The notes beneath the pieces are model-generated. The model was not told the origin of the DNA and searched no databases. It saw only the letters and a program-made list of their open reading frames with translations. Made by a program: the position numbers and the translations under genes. Below, one piece after another: positions 1-9,344 of a stretch of DNA of 64,000 bases. Numbering within the stretch: the stretch's first letter is position 1; each line of letters starts with the position of its first letter. Source of the stretch: Neorhizobium alkalisoli (lineage in GTDB: Bacteria > Pseudomonadota > Alphaproteobacteria > Rhizobiales > Rhizobiaceae); assembly GCF_002968635.1 (NCBI RefSeq), contig NZ_PVBN01000002.1, forward strand, positions 1 through 64,000. Reading direction: 5' to 3'.

Positions 1-76
1 CCGAACGGCAGTTCTCACCGGCCACAACCGCCGCCACAACACGCTCGCGAAGATCATTCGAAAGAGCTCGTGTCAT
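1..76 (-). CDS. IS630-family transposase, N-terminal fragment running off the window
   Basis: Read leftwards from an ATG at 74-76, the frame is open to the window edge and gives 25 residues starting MTRALSNDLRERVVAAVVAG. This resembles the helix-turn-helix start of IS630-family transposases of rhizobia (family recognition from memory, not a search). A GGAGG sequence lies just upstream of the ATG on this strand. The catalytic DDE part would lie beyond base 1, so whether the element is intact cannot be judged. The element sits immediately downstream of the HIT gene, in the same orientation. Confidence 0.72.
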   Translation of the reverse strand, partial: MTRALSNDLRERVVAAVVAGENCRS

Positions 77-168
77 CAGATGCTGGCCTCCGCCCAGCCA
101 GCACCTTGAATCACAAAACCGGCCCACAGGGAATCCCATCAGATTCAGTCAAGCGATGAAACGCTCTA
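1..168 (-). mobile_element. Probable end of an IS630-type insertion sequence
   Basis: The transposase start at 76 is followed by about 90 non-coding bases reaching the stop codon of the HIT gene. IS630 elements insert at TA. The only gene boundary here is the TAG stop of the HIT gene (166-168, CTA on the plus strand), so the element may begin right after that TA. The other end is outside the window, so inverted repeats cannot be compared and the exact boundary is inference. Confidence 0.4.
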
Positions 169-597
169 GTTGCCAAGCTCGCCGATGATCTTCTCGGCGT
201 TTGCGGCGAGCACTCCATTGTCTTCCATCTGTCCGGAATGCGGCTTCAGCGGCAGCCCTTCGTAGCGCGGTATGATGTGGAAATGCAGGTGGTAGACGGT
301 CTGGCCGGATGCCGGCTCGTTGAACTGGATCACCGTGACGCCGTCAGCCTCGAAAGCTTCCTTGGCGGCCTTGGCAAGTTTCTGAACGATCGGGATCAGC
401 TTCGAAAGCACTGTCGGATCGGCGTCCAGGATGTTGCGGGACGGGGTTTTGGGGATGACCAGCAGGTGACCCGGTGACTGCGGCATCACGTCCATGAAGG
501 CCAGGGTGTCGTCATCCTCATAAATCCGGTGACAGGGAATTTCGCCGCGCAGGATCTTCGCGAAGATGTTGTTGGTGTCGTAGATCTGGCCGCTCAT
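166..597 (-). CDS. HIT family protein (histidine-triad nucleotide hydrolase)
   Basis: A 143-residue protein of usual HIT length. The histidine triad HLHFHII lies at residues 103-109 (His103, His105, His107), and the N-terminal ILRGEIPCHRIYEDD segment is typical of HINT-type members. HIT proteins hydrolyse purine nucleotide conjugates such as aminoacyl-AMP or phosphoramidates; the physiological substrate is not known from sequence. The ATG at 597 lies about 26 bases downstream of the end of the FemAB-like gene on the same strand, so the two may be co-transcribed. An IS630-type element abuts the 3' end. Confidence 0.9.
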   Translation of the reverse strand: MSGQIYDTNNIFAKILRGEIPCHRIYEDDDTLAFMDVMPQSPGHLLVIPKTPSRNILDADPTVLSKLIPIVQKLAKAAKEAFEADGVTVIQFNEPASGQTVYHLHFHIIPRYEGLPLKPHSGQMEDNGVLAANAEKIIGELGN

Positions 598-622
598 CTC
601 GGGTCCTCTCCTTGTGTTCTCG

Positions 623-1816
623 TCAATCTTCCTGCTGGCGCTCGCCTTTGCGGAACGGGCTGTGCTCGGACAGATATTCGTTCATATATTCCACCTCGTG
701 TCGCTCCCGCTCCAGATAGTCGGCAACCGCGCGGCGAAGCCCTGGATGGGCGATATAGTGCATGGAATGGGTGGTGACAGGCAGATAGCCGCGTGCCAGC
801 TTGTGCTCCCCTTGCGCGCCGGCCTCGACCCGTTTGAGGCCCCTGGCCAGCGCGAAGTCGATCGCCTGATGATAGCAGACCTCGAAATGCAGGAAGGGAT
901 GGTCCTCGATGCAGCCCCAATGCCGGCCGTAGAGTGCGTCCCCGCCGATTAAGTTGATTGCGCCTGCGATGTATTTTCCGTCGCGTTTCGCCATCACCAG
1001 CAGGATGTCTTCCGGCATGCGCTCGCCGACCAGAGAATAGAATGAGCGGGTCAGATACGGCTGCCCCCATTTGCGGCTTCCCGTGTCCATATAGAAGTGG
1101 AAGAACTGGTCCCAGATATCTTCGGTCAGATCTCGGCCGGTCAGCCAGTCGATCGAAATGCCGTTGTCTAGCGCGGCGCGCCGCTCTTTCCTCAACGCCT
1201 TGCGTTTGCGCGAGGCAAGCGTTTCCAGGAACTCCTCGTGATCGGCATAACCTTCGTTGATGAAGTGGAATTGCTTGTCGGTCCTGTGCAGATAGTCGGC
1301 ATCCTCGAAGGCGGCGAGCTGGTTCTCCGGAATGAAGGTGACATGCGCGGACGAAATTCCAAGCTGGCGTGTCACCTCCTGGAGACCGGCGGCCAGTGTC
1401 AGTTCGATTGCTTCCCTGTCGTAACCGGCCGAAACAAGCAGCCGCGGCCCGGTCGCCGGGGTGAAGGGCACGGCGCACTGCAGCTTCGGATAATACCGGC
1501 CCCCCGCCCGCTCGAATGCGTCCGCCCAGCCATGGTCGAAGACATATTCGCCCTGGCTATGGCTTTTGAGATATCCGGGAACCGCGCCGATCAGGGCGCC
1601 CTTGTCGTCCTCGAGCAGCAGGTGATGACCGTGCCAGCCGGTTCTGGCCGTAGCCGAGCCGGATTCTTCCAGCGAAGACAGGAAGGCATGCGAGAGGAAT
1701 GGATTGTAGGGCGTTTCGAAAGGCGAGGTTCTGGAACTACCCGAAAGGCGCGACCAGCTTTCGGGGCTGATCGCGCAGAAGGACTTTTCGATGCGGATGG
1801 TGAGATTGCCGGTCAT
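623..1816 (-). CDS. FemAB/GNAT-like acyltransferase (DUF482, peptidogalycan-type)
   Basis: A 397-residue cytoplasmic protein without a signal peptide. The overall pattern matches the FemAB-like DUF482 family: an N-terminal ETPYNPFLSHAFLSSLEESG segment, central FINEGYADHEEFLETLASRKRKALRKERR, and C-terminal GRHWGCIEDHPFLHFEVCYHQ followed by EAGAQGEHKLARGY. Members carry a GNAT-like fold and are proposed to transfer acyl or aminoacyl groups, possibly to cell-wall material; the substrate is unknown. It lies 9 bases downstream of the glycerophosphodiesterase gene and just upstream of the HIT gene, within a leftward run of four genes. Confidence 0.85.
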   Translation of the reverse strand: MTGNLTIRIEKSFCAISPESWSRLSGSSRTSPFETPYNPFLSHAFLSSLEESGSATARTGWHGHHLLLEDDKGALIGAVPGYLKSHSQGEYVFDHGWADAFERAGGRYYPKLQCAVPFTPATGPRLLVSAGYDREAIELTLAAGLQEVTRQLGISSAHVTFIPENQLAAFEDADYLHRTDKQFHFINEGYADHEEFLETLASRKRKALRKERRAALDNGISIDWLTGRDLTEDIWDQFFHFYMDTGSRKWGQPYLTRSFYSLVGERMPEDILLVMAKRDGKYIAGAINLIGGDALYGRHWGCIEDHPFLHFEVCYHQAIDFALARGLKRVEAGAQGEHKLARGYLPVTTHSMHYIAHPGLRRAVADYLERERHEVEYMNEYLSEHSPFRKGERQQED

Positions 1817-1825
1817 ATTCTTAAA

Positions 1826-2557
1826 TTAAGCGGCGGGAACCTCCCGCGGGTCAAAACCTTCAAACGTCATCTGGTCTGCATATTTATAGGTATGTTCGCG
1901 GCCGTTTACATCCCTCACGGTCCAGGTGATGACCGGAATTCCGCTTTGTCTCTGGGCGGTGATGAAGGTGTTTGGCAAGTGGGGGTAGTGGTAGGAGATG
2001 AAGTCGAGGCCGAGCTGCATGGCGTCGTCGTGCCGGAAGAACTCCTCCGGCTTGTCGCCCATGGCGGTCAGGCCGAGCGGATAGGGTGATCCGGCCTTCT
2101 TTAGGTCGCGCAGAATGTGATGATCGAAGCTCATCAGTGCCACCTTGCCCTGGTAGCCTTCCAGAATCTCCAGCACCGCCTCTGCAAAGCCGTCGTCCTC
2201 GCCTTCGCCGTCGCGGCCCTTGATCTCGATCACCAGCGGCACTCTGCCGGCCACCAGATCGAGCATTCGTTTCAGTGTCGGAATTTTGTCCTTCGTGCCG
2301 CCGACGGAAAGCATCCCGAGTTCGGCCGATGTCCGTTCCCGCACGTCGCCCTTGATGCCGCAGAGGCGTTCCAGGTCGTGATCGTGAAAGATCACCGGCA
2401 CGCTGTCGGCGGCGAGCTGAACGTCGCATTCGATCGCGAAGCCGGCTTCGGCGGCACGATCGAAGGCGGAAAGCGTATTCTCCCAGACCTGTTGGTTCAT
2501 GTCATGATAGCCGCGATGGGCGACGGGAAGGTCCTTGATCCAGGATACGGCGGTCAT
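1826..2557 (-). CDS. Glycerophosphodiester phosphodiesterase family protein
   Basis: A 243-residue GDPD-type TIM barrel. Visible motifs are HRG at residues 14-16, ENT at 27-29, ECD at 43-45 and FHDHD at 57-61, which supply the general acid/base histidines and the metal ligands of this family. There is no signal peptide, so it probably acts in the cytoplasm on glycerophosphodiesters from phospholipid turnover, giving glycerol-3-phosphate and an alcohol. Its ATG overlaps the stop of the RidA gene in an ATGA arrangement (2554-2557), indicating translational coupling. Confidence 0.88.
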   Translation of the reverse strand: MTAVSWIKDLPVAHRGYHDMNQQVWENTLSAFDRAAEAGFAIECDVQLAADSVPVIFHDHDLERLCGIKGDVRERTSAELGMLSVGGTKDKIPTLKRMLDLVAGRVPLVIEIKGRDGEGEDDGFAEAVLEILEGYQGKVALMSFDHHILRDLKKAGSPYPLGLTAMGDKPEEFFRHDDAMQLGLDFISYHYPHLPNTFITAQRQSGIPVITWTVRDVNGREHTYKYADQMTFEGFDPREVPAA

Positions 2558-3024
2558 GCTTCGATCTCGATGATGGCGTCGACTTCGACGGCGGCGTTCA
2601 AGGGCAGGGAGGCCATGCCGACGGCTGCGCGGGCATGTTTGCCTGCGTCGCCCAGAACGTTGGCGATCAGGTTGGAGGCGCCGTTCATGACGAGGTGCTG
2701 TTCCACGAAATCCGGGGTGGAGGCGATGAAACCGTTGAGCTTGAGAATGCGGCGGATTCTGCCGAGCTCGCCGCCGAGTGCCGCCTTCGCCTGGGCGAGA
2801 ATGTTGATGGCGCAGAGTTCGGCGGCCCGCTGCGCGGCAGGTACGTCCACGTCGCGACCGACGAGACCCGTCACCGCCACTTTGCCGCCCTCGAGCGGCA
2901 ACTGGCCCGAAAGATAGAGCGTATTGCCGCTGATGGTGTAGGGTACATAGTTGGCGGCGGGTGCTGCTGCGACCGGAAGAGTGATCCCCAGTTCCTTCAG
3001 GCGCGCTTCGATGGCTTCGGTCAT
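2554..3024 (-). CDS. RidA/YjgF family protein
   Basis: A 156-residue member of the YER057c/YjgF/UK114 family, close to the long rhizobial form. Typical stretches are YVPYTISGNTLYLSGQLPLEGG near residues 26-47 and the C-terminal ARAAVGMASLPLNAAVEVDAIIEIEA. RidA-type enzymes hydrolyse reactive enamine/imine intermediates made by PLP enzymes. The key arginine seen in true RidA proteins is not clearly placed, so deaminase activity is likely but not assured. It is first in a leftward operon with the GDPD gene (4-base overlap) and is divergent from eipB. Confidence 0.85.
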   Translation of the reverse strand: MTEAIEARLKELGITLPVAAAPAANYVPYTISGNTLYLSGQLPLEGGKVAVTGLVGRDVDVPAAQRAAELCAINILAQAKAALGGELGRIRRILKLNGFIASTPDFVEQHLVMNGASNLIANVLGDAGKHARAAVGMASLPLNAAVEVDAIIEIEA

Positions 3025-3134
3025 TTTCGACTCCCGTTTTGTTGTAAATTCTTCAAAAATCCTGCATCTAGGCCTTAGCTTGGTCAGATGGCGTTCTTAT
3101 AACACCGCCGACTGAGTCCAATAGGAGATTATGA

Positions 3135-3983
3135 ATGTTGCGCATGAGCCTAAGGGTGATCCTTGCCGGCGGCGTCAGCCTTTTGGCCTGCGTCTCCGCG
3201 GACGCCAACAGCGATAGCGCCTCCCGTGCATTGGTGCCGCACCGCGCAATTTACGACCTGAAGCTCAAGGACGCCTCCGAACGTTCCGGTATCGAAGGCA
3301 TGGTTGGCCGCATGGTCTACGAGTTCACCGGCTCGGCCTGCACCGGGTTCTCGACCAGTTTCCGGCTCGTCACCAAGATCAATACGGGCGAGGAGACGCG
3401 TCTCAGCGACCAGCAGACCACGACCTTCGAGGACATGGCCGCCCGCCAGTTCCATTTCGAGACCAAGTCCTTCACCGACGAGCAGCTCGACAAGCAGATC
3501 AGCGGCGATGCGAGCATGGCGGAAAACGGCGTGAAGGTGGAAATCACCCAGCCGGACGGTCGTGAAGTCGATCTGCCCGCGAGCGTTTTTCCGACCGGCC
3601 ATATGCTGGACGTCATCCAGAATGCCAAGGACGGCAAGAATTTCTTCGAAGCACGCGTCTTCGACGGCTCCGAGGACGGCGATAAGGCGCTGCTCACGAC
3701 GACCGTCATCGGCAAGCGGCAGGAGCCGGAAAAAGACGATGTCGACGCCGACAAAGCCGGCGAATTTTCCCGGGCGCCGTTCTGGCCGGTAACGATCGCC
3801 TATTTCAACGAGGCTGCCCAGGGCGATCCGACACCCGTCTACAATATGTCGTTCAAGCTCTATGAAAACGGCGTCACCCGCGACCTGACCATGGATTATG
3901 GCGACTTCGTTCTTTCGGGCAGCCTCACCAAACTGGAACTGCTGAAACAGCAGCAGGATCCGTGCCCGGCCCCGGCCAAGTGA
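3135..3983 (+). CDS. eipB: EipB-like periplasmic cell-envelope integrity protein (DUF1849)
   Basis: A 282-residue exported protein with an N-terminal hydrophobic segment (residues 7-20) and a likely signal-peptidase site after the Ala-Asp-Ala region near 22-24. The body matches the EipB/DUF1849 family, known in Brucella as a beta-spiral periplasmic protein needed for envelope integrity. Two cysteines, Cys69 and Cys277, are placed where the family has its conserved disulfide. An ATG four bases upstream (3131) is in another frame; the chosen start keeps the signal peptide. It is transcribed alone, divergent from ridA. Confidence 0.88.
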   Translation: MLRMSLRVILAGGVSLLACVSADANSDSASRALVPHRAIYDLKLKDASERSGIEGMVGRMVYEFTGSACTGFSTSFRLVTKINTGEETRLSDQQTTTFEDMAARQFHFETKSFTDEQLDKQISGDASMAENGVKVEITQPDGREVDLPASVFPTGHMLDVIQNAKDGKNFFEARVFDGSEDGDKALLTTTVIGKRQEPEKDDVDADKAGEFSRAPFWPVTIAYFNEAAQGDPTPVYNMSFKLYENGVTRDLTMDYGDFVLSGSLTKLELLKQQQDPCPAPAK

Positions 3984-4194
3984 TCCGGTCCTATCGTTGC
4001 GGCCCGGCCCGGCGATGATCCGAGCTTTTTTGCCGATACCCTTGCTTTTCCGATAAATCGCATGTATGGGCACCGGCATTCCACACGTAAGGCATGGGAT
4101 CGTCCGGGAGAAATCCGGGCTTTTCCGCCGGTGGCATTCCTGAAGGGTTTGCTGTTCGCCTTGCGGAGGTTCAACCGGAAAAGGAGAAAAAGGC

Positions 4195-4962
4195 ATGGCA
4201 TTGCCTGATTTCAGCATGCGCCAGCTTCTGGAAGCTGGCGTTCACTTCGGACACCAGACCCATCGCTGGAACCCGAAGATGAAGCCGTATATTTTCGGCG
4301 ATCGTAACAACATCCACATCATCGACCTGGCTCAGACCGTTCCGATGCTGTCGCGCGCCCTGCAGGTCGTGTCCGACACCGTCGCTCGCGGCGGCCGCGT
4401 CCTGTTCGTCGGCACCAAGCGCCAGGCTTCGGAACTCATCGCCGATTCCGCCAAGCGTTCGGCTCAGTATTACGTCAACTCCCGTTGGCTCGGCGGCATG
4501 ATGACGAACTGGAAGACCATCTCGAACTCGATCCAGCGCCTGCGCAAGCTCGACGAGATCCTCGGTTCGGAAGCTTCGGGCTTCACGAAGAAGGAGCGCC
4601 TGAACCTCGAGCGCGAACGCGAGAAGCTCGAAAAGGCTCTCGGCGGTATCCGCGACATGGGCGGCGTTCCGGATCTGATGTTCATCATCGACACCAACAA
4701 GGAAAAGATCGCCATCGACGAAGCGAAGCGCCTGGGCATCCCGGTCGTCGCCATCATCGATAGCAACTGCGATCCGGACCTCATCGACTATCCGATCCCG
4801 GGCAATGACGACGCTTCGCGTGCCGTCGCTCTTTACTGCGACCTGATCGCTCGCGCCGCCATCGACGGTATCGCCCGTCAGCAGGGCGCCTCGGGCCGCG
4901 ACATCGGCGCATCCGCCGAAGCTCCGGTCGAGCCCGCCCTCGAAGGCGAAGCCGAAGCTTAA
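4195..4962 (+). CDS. rpsB: 30S ribosomal protein S2
   Basis: A 255-residue S2 with the usual N-terminus ([20 protein letters not shown]) and the RYNP-type segment seen here as [13 protein letters not shown]. The coiled-coil insertion around residues 110-150 ([20 protein letters not shown]) and the C-terminal acidic tail are as in alphaproteobacterial S2. The start is set by a strong AAAAGGAGAAAAAGGC ribosome binding site. S2 is paired with tsf downstream as in most bacteria. Codon use is strongly biased, as expected for a highly expressed gene. Confidence 0.97.
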   Translation: MALPDFSMRQLLEAGVHFGHQTHRWNPKMKPYIFGDRNNIHIIDLAQTVPMLSRALQVVSDTVARGGRVLFVGTKRQASELIADSAKRSAQYYVNSRWLGGMMTNWKTISNSIQRLRKLDEILGSEASGFTKKERLNLEREREKLEKALGGIRDMGGVPDLMFIIDTNKEKIAIDEAKRLGIPVVAIIDSNCDPDLIDYPIPGNDDASRAVALYCDLIARAAIDGIARQQGASGRDIGASAEAPVEPALEGEAEA

Positions 4963-4971
4963 GGCCTGTTT

Positions 4972-4991
4972 GGAGCGGCGCCTGCCGCTCC
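4972..4991 (+). terminator. Hairpin just after rpsB
   Basis: Perfect 8-bp stem GGAGCGGC / GCCGCTCC with a 4-base loop, starting 10 bases after the rpsB stop codon. Only a short pyrimidine stretch follows, so it may be an attenuator or an RNA-stabilising hairpin rather than a full terminator. Confidence 0.45.
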
Positions 4992-5008
4992 GCTTTACGA
5001 GTTCGACC

Positions 5009-5046
5009 GAGGCCAGAGATACCGCTATCCCTGGCCTCAGTTGTTT
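5009..5046 (+). terminator. Possible rho-independent terminator between rpsB and tsf
   Basis: Perfect 8-bp stem GAGGCCAG / CTGGCCTC (5009-5016 and 5031-5038) with a 14-base loop, followed by AGTTGTTT. Together with the preceding hairpin it may reduce read-through from rpsB into tsf. Both genes are normally co-expressed, so partial termination is the more likely role. Confidence 0.5.
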
Positions 5047-5212
5047 AAGATTAAGACGATGGTCTCCGCCGGCCTTGCGCCAATCGTCGAGACGATCTCT
5101 GTCGTGATGTCCTTCATCACGCTGTCATACTTCCGGGTACATTCGTCCCAAACTTTGGTGTCGCCGACGGTTTTCCGGCAATACCCAACTTAAACCGACA
5201 AGAGGCATGAAA

Positions 5213-6139
5213 ATGGCTGAAATCACCGCTGCATTGGTCAAGGAACTGCGCGAAAAGTCCGGCGCAGGCATGATGGACTGCAAAAAGGCGCTCGCTGAAA
5301 CCAACGGCGATATCGAAGCGGCGATCGACTGGCTGCGCGCCAAGGGCATTGCCAAGGCCGACAAGAAGTCCGGCCGTACCGCTGCCGAAGGCCTGATCGG
5401 TGTTGCCAGCGCCGGCACCAAGGCAGTCGTCGTCGAAATCAACTCCGAAACCGACTTCGTGGCCCGCAACGATGCCTTCCAGACCATGGTTCGCAGTGTT
5501 GCCGACGTAGCACTCGGCACCAACGGTGCCGTCGATGCCGTCGGCGCGGCGACCGTTCCGGCGACCGGCAAGTCGGTCACCGACACCATCAAGGACGCGG
5601 TTGCCACGATCGGCGAAAACATGAGCCTGCGCCGTTCGGCACTGCTCTCGGTCGAGGACGGCGTTGTCGCGACCTATATCCACAATGCTGCTGCCGATCG
5701 CGTCGGCAAGCTCGGCGTTCTGGTCGCCCTGAAGTCGACCGGCAACAAGGACGCGCTGAACGCAATTGGCCGTCAGGTTGCCATGCACATCGCAGCGACC
5801 AATCCGCTGGCGATCCGTCCGGAGGAAGTCGATGCCGCTGTAGCCGAGCGCGAGCGGAACGTCTTCATCGAGCAGTCCCGCGCCTCCGGCAAGCCGGATG
5901 CGATCATCGAGAAGATGGTCGAAGGCCGCATGCGCAAGTTCTTTGAGGAAGTTGCTCTCCTCTCCCAGGCTTTCGTCATCAATCCGGACCTCACCGTCGG
6001 TGCTGCCGTGAAGGCTGCCGAAAAGGAAGTCGGCGCTCCGATCGAAGTAACGGGCATGGCCCGCTTGCTGCTCGGTGAAGGCGTCGAAAAGGAAGAGACG
6101 GATTTTGCGGCCGAGGTCGCGGCGGTCGCCAAGGGCTGA
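5213..6139 (+). CDS. tsf: Translation elongation factor Ts
   Basis: A 308-residue EF-Ts, the guanine nucleotide exchange factor for EF-Tu. The N-terminal UBA-like domain reads [19 protein letters not shown], followed by MMDCKKAL, and the core TDFVARN motif that contacts EF-Tu lies near residue 81 (ETDFVARND). The ATG at 5213 is preferred over the ATG at 5207 because AGAGGC at 5201-5206 is then correctly spaced and the protein begins with the family-typical MAEIT. Confidence 0.96.
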   Translation: MAEITAALVKELREKSGAGMMDCKKALAETNGDIEAAIDWLRAKGIAKADKKSGRTAAEGLIGVASAGTKAVVVEINSETDFVARNDAFQTMVRSVADVALGTNGAVDAVGAATVPATGKSVTDTIKDAVATIGENMSLRRSALLSVEDGVVATYIHNAAADRVGKLGVLVALKSTGNKDALNAIGRQVAMHIAATNPLAIRPEEVDAAVAERERNVFIEQSRASGKPDAIIEKMVEGRMRKFFEEVALLSQAFVINPDLTVGAAVKAAEKEVGAPIEVTGMARLLLGEGVEKEETDFAAEVAAVAKG

Positions 6140-6263
6140 CATCCGCTGATAGGGCTTCGGGAAGTGCGCTGCGCCTACCGGAGCATCGGGAAAACAAGGG
6201 GATAGAGTCGCTTATCAATTCTGTGAAAAGATGAGCGGCCGTCTCTAAAGCGATTAAAAACGG

Positions 6264-6293
6264 AAGGGCACCGGGTGACAAGCCGGTGCCCTT
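6264..6293 (+). terminator. Hairpin terminator after tsf
   Basis: Perfect 11-bp stem AAGGGCACCGG / CCGGTGCCCTT (6264-6274 and 6283-6293) with an 8-base loop, about 125 bases after the tsf stop and about 60 bases before pyrH. The following bases (CGTGTAT) contain few T residues, so termination may be partial. It separates the rpsB-tsf unit from the pyrH-frr run. Confidence 0.6.
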
Positions 6294-6351
6294 CGTGTAT
6301 CCGCAAGCCGTTTGTGTCCTCCGCAGGCAATTTTGATTTCAAGGAGCCTTC

Positions 6352-7074
6352 ATGTCGCCCAAGCCAATCTATAAGCGCGTATTGCTTAAGGCCTCCGGAG
6401 AAGCCCTTATGGGCAGCCAAGGGTTCGGGATCGATGTCAATGTCGCCGACCGCATCGCTTCGGATATTGCCGAAGCCTGCGCCATCGGCGTCGAGGTTGG
6501 TGTGGTCGTCGGCGGCGGCAACATCTTTCGCGGGGTCGCCGTGGCGTCAAAGGGTGGCGACCGGGTGACCGGCGACCACATGGGCATGCTGGCGACGATC
6601 ATCAACGCTCTGGCGCTGGCAACATCGCTTCGCAAGCTGGATGTGGAGACCGTGGTCCTGTCGGCTATTTCGATGCCGGAAATTTGCGAGAGCTTCTCAC
6701 AGCGGCGCGCGGTGCACCATATGGCTCAGGGCAGGGTGGTCATCTTTGCCGGCGGCACGGGGAACCCCTTCTTCACCACCGATTCGGCTGCGGCACTGCG
6801 CGCCGCCGAAATCGGCGCCGAGGCGATCTTCAAAGGCACGCAGGTCGACGGCATCTATTCGGCCGATCCGAAAAAGGATCCCGCCGCGACGCGTTTCGAG
6901 ACATTGACCCATGGCGAGGTACTCGGCAAGGGATTGGCGGTGATGGACGTGGCGGCGGTCGCGCTCGCCCGCGAAAACTCTATCCCGATTATCGTGTTCT
7001 CGATCCATGAGAAGGGCGGTTTCGCTCAAATCTTGACCGGCGGCGGCCGTAAGACCATCGTAACGGACAATTGA
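6352..7074 (+). CDS. pyrH: UMP kinase
   Basis: A 240-residue bacterial UMP kinase (amino-acid-kinase fold), which makes UDP from UMP and ATP. Visible motifs are RVLLKASGEALMG near the N-terminus, GGGNIFRG for nucleotide binding, GDHMGMLATIINALAL, and the C-terminal TDN. An AAGGAG ribosome binding site precedes the ATG. It begins the conserved pyrH-frr-uppS-cdsA cluster, which links pyrimidine supply with translation and envelope precursor synthesis. Confidence 0.96.
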   Translation: MSPKPIYKRVLLKASGEALMGSQGFGIDVNVADRIASDIAEACAIGVEVGVVVGGGNIFRGVAVASKGGDRVTGDHMGMLATIINALALATSLRKLDVETVVLSAISMPEICESFSQRRAVHHMAQGRVVIFAGGTGNPFFTTDSAAALRAAEIGAEAIFKGTQVDGIYSADPKKDPAATRFETLTHGEVLGKGLAVMDVAAVALARENSIPIIVFSIHEKGGFAQILTGGGRKTIVTDN

Positions 7075-7119
7075 GGCGCGGCGCTGAAAGCCGCCAGATA
7101 ATGATACGGGAGTAGACGG

Positions 7120-7680
7120 ATGAGTGGAGCAATCGATCTCAACGACATCAAGCGCCGCATGGACGGCGCCATTGCCGCTTTCAAGAGCGATATCGCATCG
7201 CTGCGGACCGGCCGAGCCTCGGCCAACATTCTCGATCCGGTGACGGTCGAAGCCTATGGCTCTCGCGTGCCGCTGAACCAGGTGGCCAACATCACCGTTC
7301 CGGAGCCGCGCATGCTGGGCGTGTCCATCTGGGACAAGTCGATGGTCAACGCCGTCGACCGCGCGATCCGCGAATCGCATCTCGGCCTCAACCCGATCGT
7401 TGACGGCCAGAACCTGCGCATCCCGCTTCCTGAACTTAACGAAGAGCGCCGCAAGTCTCTGGTCAAGGTTGCGCATGATTATGCTGAAAAAGCCAAGGTC
7501 GCGATCCGCCATGTACGTCGTGATGGCATGGACGGCCTGAAAAAGGCCGAAAAAGACGGCGTAATCGGTCAGGACGACAGCCGGTCGCAGTCGGAAAGGG
7601 TGCAGAAGATGACGGACGATACGATTTCCGAAGTCGACCGCTTGCTTGCCGACAAAGAAAAGGAAATCATGCAGGTCTAG
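7120..7680 (+). CDS. frr: Ribosome recycling factor
   Basis: A 186-residue RRF, which with EF-G splits post-termination ribosomes. Typical segments are [37 protein letters not shown] and the helical C-terminal half with RNVRRD-type sequence ([19 protein letters not shown]). Length and composition are as expected. It lies 45 bases after pyrH with a GGAG site before the ATG. Confidence 0.96.
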   Translation: MSGAIDLNDIKRRMDGAIAAFKSDIASLRTGRASANILDPVTVEAYGSRVPLNQVANITVPEPRMLGVSIWDKSMVNAVDRAIRESHLGLNPIVDGQNLRIPLPELNEERRKSLVKVAHDYAEKAKVAIRHVRRDGMDGLKKAEKDGVIGQDDSRSQSERVQKMTDDTISEVDRLLADKEKEIMQV

Positions 7681-7731
7681 CGCAGGCGCCTCTCCAGCCT
7701 GATCCTGGCCGCTAAAGGAACCGCATAAAAT

Positions 7732-8475
7732 ATGGCGAATCCCGAACTTGCGATTATTCCTCAACACGTTGCGATCATCATGGATGGCAACGGCCGCTGG
7801 GCAAACAAGCGTGGGCTTCCTCGTACGATCGGTCACAGCAAAGGCGTGGAGGCGGTTCGGGAAACTGTACGTGCCGCTGGTGAGGCGGGCGTCAAATACC
7901 TGACGCTTTTTGCGTTCTCTTCGGAAAACTGGAGCCGCCCCCATTCGGAGGTCAATGACCTCCTTGGCCTTCTCAGGCGCTTCATCCGCCGCGATCTGGC
8001 CGAACTTCACCGTGAGAACGTGCGCATCAGGGTGATTGGCGATCGCGATAACCTGCGGGGCGATATCCTGCCCTTGCTCGTGGAAGCCGAGGAGACGACG
8101 CGCCACAATACCGCGCTGACGCTGGTGATCGCTTTCAACTACGGGGCCAGAGACGAGATCGCCAGAGCCGTGGCAAAGCTCGCCCGTGATGTCGAATCGG
8201 GCGTTTTGAAAGCGTCGGACATCGACGCCGACATGATCAGCCAGAACCTCGATACCGTCGGCATTCCCGATCCCGACCTCATTATCCGCACAAGCGGTGA
8301 GGAACGGCTATCGAATTTTCTGCTGTGGCAGGCCGCCTATTCGGAGCTGGTCTTCCTGCCGGACTACTGGCCGGATTTCGATCGGAATCTGTTTTTTGAC
8401 GCATTGAAGGTTTTTGCATCCCGCGATCGCCGTTTTGGCGGTCTGTCGAGCAAGGCAGCCGCGGTGGTTGGTTGA
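7732..8475 (+). CDS. uppS: Isoprenyl transferase (undecaprenyl diphosphate synthase)
   Basis: A 247-residue cis-prenyltransferase making the C55 lipid carrier for peptidoglycan and LPS. Motif [14 protein letters not shown], holds the catalytic Asp; later come [20 protein letters not shown] and the C-terminal [20 protein letters not shown] substrate-binding stretch. The stop codon overlaps the start of cdsA, so the two are translationally coupled. Confidence 0.96.
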   Translation: MANPELAIIPQHVAIIMDGNGRWANKRGLPRTIGHSKGVEAVRETVRAAGEAGVKYLTLFAFSSENWSRPHSEVNDLLGLLRRFIRRDLAELHRENVRIRVIGDRDNLRGDILPLLVEAEETTRHNTALTLVIAFNYGARDEIARAVAKLARDVESGVLKASDIDADMISQNLDTVGIPDPDLIIRTSGEERLSNFLLWQAAYSELVFLPDYWPDFDRNLFFDALKVFASRDRRFGGLSSKAAAVVG

Positions 8476-9308
8476 TGAGCAATGAACTCAGGCTTCGGAT
8501 CATCTCCGCCCTGATTCTGGCGGCGATCGTGCTGGGGGCAACCTGGACCGGCGGCTTTCCCTTTCGTCTCGTCGCCGCCGCCATGGCGGTTCTGATTTAT
8601 TACGAGTGGTCGACGGTTACCCGGCTCGATGAGCGGGATTTTCACACCAATGCCTTCAGCTGGGTCGCCGTCCTGCTGATCGCCGTCAATATCGTCTTTG
8701 GAGAGAGGGATCTGGCGATCCCGCTGCTCGGCGGATCCGTCATCACCGCGATTCTCCTGGTTCTGTGGCGCAAAGGCAGCTGGTGGTCGCCCGGCGGCAT
8801 TGTCTACGCGGGGCTGAGCGGCATCTCGCTTTCTGCCATCCGCGCCGACGACCAGGCCGGATTCGTGGCGACGATCTTTATTTTCGCCGTCGTCTGGGCG
8901 ACCGACATCCTGGCCTATTTCGTCGGCCGTGCGCTCAAGGGTCCCAAGCTGGCGCCGAAGATATCACCCGGAAAAACGTGGTCCGGCGCGATCGGCGGCG
9001 CCGTTGCCGGTGTTGTTGCGAGTTCGGCGGTAACCTTGGCCGTCTTTTCGCGACTGTCCTTCTGGACGATCGCGATCGCGTTCGCGCTGTCGGTGGCGAG
9101 CCAGGTCGGGGATCTCTTCGAATCGTTCATCAAGCGCCGCTTCGGCGTCAAGGATTCCAGCCACCTCATTCCCGGCCACGGCGGCGTCATGGATCGGGTG
9201 GATGGCCTCGTTTTCGCCTGTTTCGCGGCGTTTCTGCTAACTCTTGTCTATACGGCCGCAACAGGCCATCTTGATATACCGGTGGCCGGTTTTCTTTTCG
9301 GGCTTTGA
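8475..9308 (+). CDS. cdsA: Phosphatidate cytidylyltransferase (CDP-diglyceride synthase)
   Basis: A 277-residue multi-pass inner-membrane enzyme that makes CDP-diacylglycerol from phosphatidate and CTP. Several hydrophobic helices occupy the N-terminal two thirds. The family signature appears as SPGKTWSGAIGG, followed by SQVGDLFESFIKRRFGVKDSS and HGGVMDRVDGL. The ATG at 8475 shares a base with the uppS stop (TGATG); an in-frame TTG at 8472 is less likely. Confidence 0.95.
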   Translation: MSNELRLRIISALILAAIVLGATWTGGFPFRLVAAAMAVLIYYEWSTVTRLDERDFHTNAFSWVAVLLIAVNIVFGERDLAIPLLGGSVITAILLVLWRKGSWWSPGGIVYAGLSGISLSAIRADDQAGFVATIFIFAVVWATDILAYFVGRALKGPKLAPKISPGKTWSGAIGGAVAGVVASSAVTLAVFSRLSFWTIAIAFALSVASQVGDLFESFIKRRFGVKDSSHLIPGHGGVMDRVDGLVFACFAAFLLTLVYTAATGHLDIPVAGFLFGL

Positions 9309-9344
9309 GAACTTGTCGCCGTCGCATTTGAAACGGAAACTTTG

